From the NCBI GenBank assembly GCA_964598485.1, contig CAZRCD010000012.1:1-52082 (forward strand): a stretch of DNA of 52,082 nt, written 5' to 3'. The notes beneath the pieces were generated by a model. The model did no database searches. It had not been told where the DNA came from and was given only the letters and a program-made list of their open reading frames with translations. A program made the position numbers and the translations under genes. This document shows positions 49,527 through 52,082 of the stretch, piece by piece (the first letter of the stretch is position 1; every line of letters starts with the position of its first letter). The DNA comes from SOJA01 sp964598485 (GTDB lineage Archaea; Thermoproteota; Bathyarchaeia; Bathyarchaeales; Bathycorpusculaceae).

Positions 49527-49569
49527 AGAAGTTGTTTTTTCTTCTCGTATGAAAAAAACAACAACTTCT
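49527..49569. terminator. Stem-loop between the macro-domain gene and the CBS gene
   Basis: AGAAGTTGTTTTTTC (49527-49541) pairs with GAAAAAAACAACAACTTCT (49551-49569), with a 4-nt bulge in the second arm and a 9-nt loop. It lies between two convergent genes and could terminate either. T-runs occur in both arms. The rest of 49437-49721 shows no gene. Confidence 0.4.
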
Positions 49570-49721
49570 AACTTGATTCTTGTATGTTGAATTTGCAAAA
49601 CTAAAAGACAATGGTCACTTAGACAAACATAACTTTTCAGCGCGTGCAGAAACTGTGGCGAAGTATTTCTGCCTTGTGCAACGTTATAGAAGTGGATTAA
49701 CGGTTATAGATACTATGCACG

Positions 49722-50177
49722 TTACACTACATAGTAGTGAATAACCTTTTCCATTCGTTTGGGCAGATCATATTTCGTGGCGAGGCTCTTAAGATACTCG
49801 ACCATTTGCGGATGGATGCGTGCTATGTCTGTCATTGTGACAAGACCTACAAGCTCTTTATTCTTTACCACTGGCAATTTCTTAATTCTTCTTTCAAACA
49901 TTAACTTAGCTGCTTCTTCCAAACTTGCCTCAGGTTCCACAACTACCAAAGGCTTAGACATAACATCTCCTACAAGTGTCTCATCGGGATTTCGAGCTTT
50001 GACTACGACTCTCTTCAGAACGTCACGCTCAGTTAACATTCCCACGAAACTTCCTTTCTCCAGCACGACCAAGCAACCTATCTCATGATTATTCATTCGT
50101 TCAACCGCCTTCCTCAGATTCACACCAGCGTCAACGGTTACTACATTTGTAACCATCACATCTTTTACCTTCCACAA
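49722..50177 (-). CDS. Two-CBS-domain protein, paralogue of the fusion at 37900
   Basis: 151 residues. Two CBS domains, closely similar to the N-terminal part of the 37900 fusion along their whole length (RMNN.EIGCLVV, GSFVG, EASLEEA, TDIARI). It ends with a helix after TDIARIHPQ and has no beta-sandwich or RecA-like part. TTG start by analogy with the paralogue. The promoter CTTTTAAGAATTG is also shared. CBS pairs bind AMP/ATP/SAM and regulate other proteins; partner unknown. Confidence 0.82.
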   Translation of the reverse strand: MWKVKDVMVTNVVTVDAGVNLRKAVERMNNHEIGCLVVLEKGSFVGMLTERDVLKRVVVKARNPDETLVGDVMSKPLVVVEPEASLEEAAKLMFERRIKKLPVVKNKELVGLVTMTDIARIHPQMVEYLKSLATKYDLPKRMEKVIHYYVV

Positions 50178-50299
50178 AACCTTGACCTTCCCAAGATATT
50201 CAAAGGGTTCAATTCTTAAAAGCCTTAGCACGCGAGAAAGTGCCAAGCATATTTGGAGCCAAATAAAATCTGGACTAGAGATGTGCCACACACAAGAAA

Positions 50300-50719
50300 T
50301 CACTTTTTGGCTCGTTCCTTTTTCGGCTTGTATTCTTGACTGTGAAACAATGGACTGGAAATTATTAGATCCGCTGTCGCCCTATTACAAGCAGTCGGCA
50401 CATTATACAAGACGGCTATCCTAAGAAGCGCCTTAACGTCGACATCGTGAGGAAGAGATTGCAAAGGATCCCAGAAGAAAATCAAATAATCCAATTTCTC
50501 GTTAGCAATCAAAGCGCCAAGCTCCATGTCTCCACCATAAGATCCACCTTTGAGTAAAGTAATCCTTAGGTCAGTTTTCTCGATAATTTTTTTACCGGTG
50601 TCTCCAGTTGCGTACAAGTTGTGAAGAGCCAATGTTTCTTTATTGAAATCAGCCCACTCCACCAAATCATCTTTCTTATTGTCATGCGCCACCAAGGCGA
50701 TGTTTCTTTTCAGAATCAA
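50300..50719 (-). CDS. mgsA: Methylglyoxal synthase-like protein
   Basis: 139 residues. IALVAHDNKKDDLVEW at 7-22, LYATGDTG near 35, the catalytic Asp in GGD (62-64), FFWDPLQSLPHDVDVKALLRIA (81-102) with His91, and ACNRATADLII. MgsA converts dihydroxyacetone phosphate to methylglyoxal. The phosphate loop normally reads SGPLGGD; here it is KGGSYGGD, so substrate or rate may differ. The family is mainly bacterial. TTG start with GGTGAG upstream. Confidence 0.88.
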   Translation of the reverse strand: MILKRNIALVAHDNKKDDLVEWADFNKETLALHNLYATGDTGKKIIEKTDLRITLLKGGSYGGDMELGALIANEKLDYLIFFWDPLQSLPHDVDVKALLRIAVLYNVPTACNRATADLIISSPLFHSQEYKPKKERAKK

Positions 50720-50760
50720 AATCTCACCAATTCAAATTAAACCGATATGTTCTAAAAGTT

Positions 50761-51030
50761 TTAAACCTTTCTGCGACGGAGTTGAAGTGTGCGACATACC
50801 GACTTTGCAATTCCAGACAAAACCAGAATATCAGCTATGTGAGGAGCTATTTTGAAATCTGTTTTTCTGCCATATAATTTCTTAGCATGTTCTTGTAATT
50901 TCCATTCAATTGTTGAAGGGTCATCTGCACTTAGTCCTGTTCCTAGTCGAATCCAGTCTCCTTTTGCAATGAGTTCAATAACTTTGTCAAATCTCCAGAA
51001 CTCCAGAGGCAGAAGCGTGCCCTTCTTCAT
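50761..51030 (-). CDS. Conserved small protein, unknown function
   Basis: 89 residues: KVIELIAKGDWIRLGTGLSADD, a helix EWKLQEHAKKLYG, then FKIAPHIADILVLSGIA and a basic tail RRRK. Recurs, as far as I recall, in uncultured archaea, but no function is known. ATG start. Stop lies about 40 nt from the mgsA start, so the two may be one operon. Confidence 0.6.
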   Translation of the reverse strand: MKKGTLLPLEFWRFDKVIELIAKGDWIRLGTGLSADDPSTIEWKLQEHAKKLYGRKTDFKIAPHIADILVLSGIAKSVCRTLQLRRRKV

Positions 51031-51040
51031 AAATTTTACT

Positions 51041-51193
51041 CTAATGCGTTACTTTGATGCGTTTCTTGTCTTCATCAACCTCAACTATTTTGAAATTCTG
51101 TGGAGGTCTTCCTCTTTTGAAAATCTCTTTCCGAGGAGACTCGAGAACTTTATCGCGATTTGAATTTATCCAGTCTAAGAGTTTTTTCTCCAT
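51041..51193 (-). CDS. 50-residue protein, possibly the end of a decayed gene
   Basis: ATG to TAG: MEKKLLDWINSNRDKVLES, then a basic segment KEIFKRGRPPQNFKI, ending RIKVTH. The frame is open upstream of the ATG for 17 more codons (to about 51244), so it may be the 3' part of a longer, broken gene. Confidence 0.4.
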   Translation of the reverse strand: MEKKLLDWINSNRDKVLESPRKEIFKRGRPPQNFKIVEVDEDKKRIKVTH

Positions 51194-51224
51194 TGCTCTT
51201 CTGTGTACATGAGAACCTAGAAGT

Positions 51225-51419
51225 CTACATAAAAGTTTGCTCTCTTTCTACCCTTCTATCTACAATATCATGCTCTATCAAATACTCATCAATTTTCAAG
51301 TGTAGCCTTCTATCTAGCATAGGCTACCTCTTCATAATTCTGATTAGTTCTTTTGGTTCTGCTATAACTTTTCCGCATTTCTCATATTTTAGAAGTTTGC
51401 AAGCTAGCTCTAAATGCAT
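51225..51419 (-). pseudogene. Two 31-codon in-phase frames split by TAG, likely a decayed gene
   Basis: 51324-51419 encodes MHLELACKLLKYEKCGKVI...; after a TAG the same frame continues at 51320 (MLDRRLHLKIDEYLIEHDI...) and stops at 51225. Shifting frame near 51240 would join it to the 50-residue frame at 51041. One nonsense codon and one frameshift would give a protein of about 130 residues. Alternatively these are tiny genes, since the second has GAGGTAG upstream. Confidence 0.3.
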
Positions 51420-51458
51420 CTAACTAGTTCTTTGATTGCTTGTTTAAGGGATAGTCAA

Positions 51459-52082
51459 TTACATAGAATGCTTTCTTCGGTAGACTATGACTGCTAGCAG
51501 TGTTGCTGTCATGAATAGTAGTAGAATAAGGAATGATGGAAACTCTGGAATTATTACCAATTCATGCGTTGAGTGGATGTAGTTAACGTATATGTACGTG
51601 CTTTCTTCATTGGTCCAATTTCCGAACGACCATTCTTTGCCTTTTAACAGCACAGTGTAGTTGTCTTGCCACATGTTTTGAACAAGCTCTTTGGGAATTT
51701 CTATGATACAAAAGCCTTTAGAAGCGTTTAATCCACTCACATTGAAGCTTATACAAGTATCAGTGAAGCTGAAAACCGTGACTATGGAATTGGAAGTTAC
51801 ACTACGAAATATGGCTTGTCTTCATACGTTAGGTTGAATTGTTCTGTTTCGAATTCCTTGTAGAAAATTAGTTCTCCAGCCTCTCCGCTCTTCGCTCCTT
51901 CCGAAAAAAGAAAATAGGTCACTACTATGCAGTCTTTTCCGTTTGGGGATTTTAGAAATGTGAAAGTTGGGTTTCCAAAGGAAGTAGAGCCTTTATGCGT
52001 TTTGATGTTGAGCATCATAAAGTTGTTTGTTGAATGGTCGTATAGGAATATTCTCCAAGCAGTCCAATTGGTGTCAGGTGAA
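51459..52082 (-). pseudogene. Frameshifted surface protein with PEFPS-type C-terminal anchor (partial)
   Basis: From the window edge to 51797 one frame reads without a stop (ending KPYFVV). From about 51796 to 51459 another frame continues the protein (TSNSIVTVFSF, SFNVSGLNASKGFCIIEIP) and ends in IIPEFPSFLILLLFMTATLLA and a basic RRKHSM. A single-base deletion near 51797 joins the two. The tail is like archaeosortase-type or stop-transfer signals of archaeal surface proteins. The N-terminal part lies beyond the window. Confidence 0.65.

Overview
The window is archaeal chromosomal DNA of moderate GC. Evidence includes archaeal-type tRNA genes, TATA/BRE-like promoters, many TTG and GTG starts, and a set of archaeal informational genes: TrmY, TIP49, TiaS, EndA, archaeal AlaRS and LeuRS, Tsr3, a NIP7-like PUA protein and XPD. 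The combination, together with surface proteins ending in a PEFPS-type tail, suggests a member of Bathyarchaeia or a nearby lineage. That placement is an inference from gene content, because no search could be run.

Layout. 1-525 is the 5' end of a 23S rRNA gene on the minus strand, with no 16S gene upstream. 0.8-8.3 kb holds a Nudix hydrolase, two tRNA-Thr genes, tRNA-Pro, TrmY, TIP49, ThiL, a methyltransferase, and two broken genes (an M29-like aminopeptidase and an AmmeMemoRadiSam-type enzyme). 8.3-12.4 kb is an accessory block: an ABC-2 exporter operon, a decayed copy of its ATPase, a divergent operon for a small Trp/Tyr/Asp-rich secreted protein and a C-terminally anchored surface protein, and a decayed copy of the tRNA-Pro 3' end at the far edge. 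12.4-16.7 kb is a minus-strand run: ABC ATPase, ABC permease, dipeptide-epimerase-like enzyme, GlpX-type fructose bisphosphatase. 16.7-25.5 kb holds tRNA-Val, tRNA-Phe, tRNA-Gly, a candidate structured RNA, a DUF401 permease, XPD with an N-terminal zinc ribbon, an NSUN-type methyltransferase with a NIP7-like partner, HisRS and EndA.

26-31.3 kb is the most distinctive region. Two paralogous two-gene operons each encode a single-TM protein followed, with an ATGA overlap, by a large secreted protein. The two large proteins share a C-terminal domain of about 142 residues, and one is a predicted clan CD (caspase/legumain-like) cysteine peptidase with an EF-hand loop. The operons also share leader and terminator sequences and an 83-bp perfect repeat.

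31.6-52 kb is mostly core metabolism and translation: MtnA, a GfcR-like regulator, LeuRS, AlaRS, TiaS, the NnrDE/Tsr3/macro-domain operon and methylglyoxal synthase. It also holds two CBS-domain paralogues (one fused to a degenerate KaiC-like domain), a tRNA-Arg interrupted by a 15-nt intron in the D-loop, and a frameshifted surface protein running off the window end.

RNA maturation is a clear theme: rRNA and tRNA modification (TrmY, NSUN, TiaS, Tsr3), tRNA splicing (EndA with the non-canonical tRNA-Arg intron) and aminoacylation (His, Leu, Ala). Several proteins have lost residues that are normally catalytic (EndA His, NSUN motif IV Cys, HhH glycosylase Lys/Asp).
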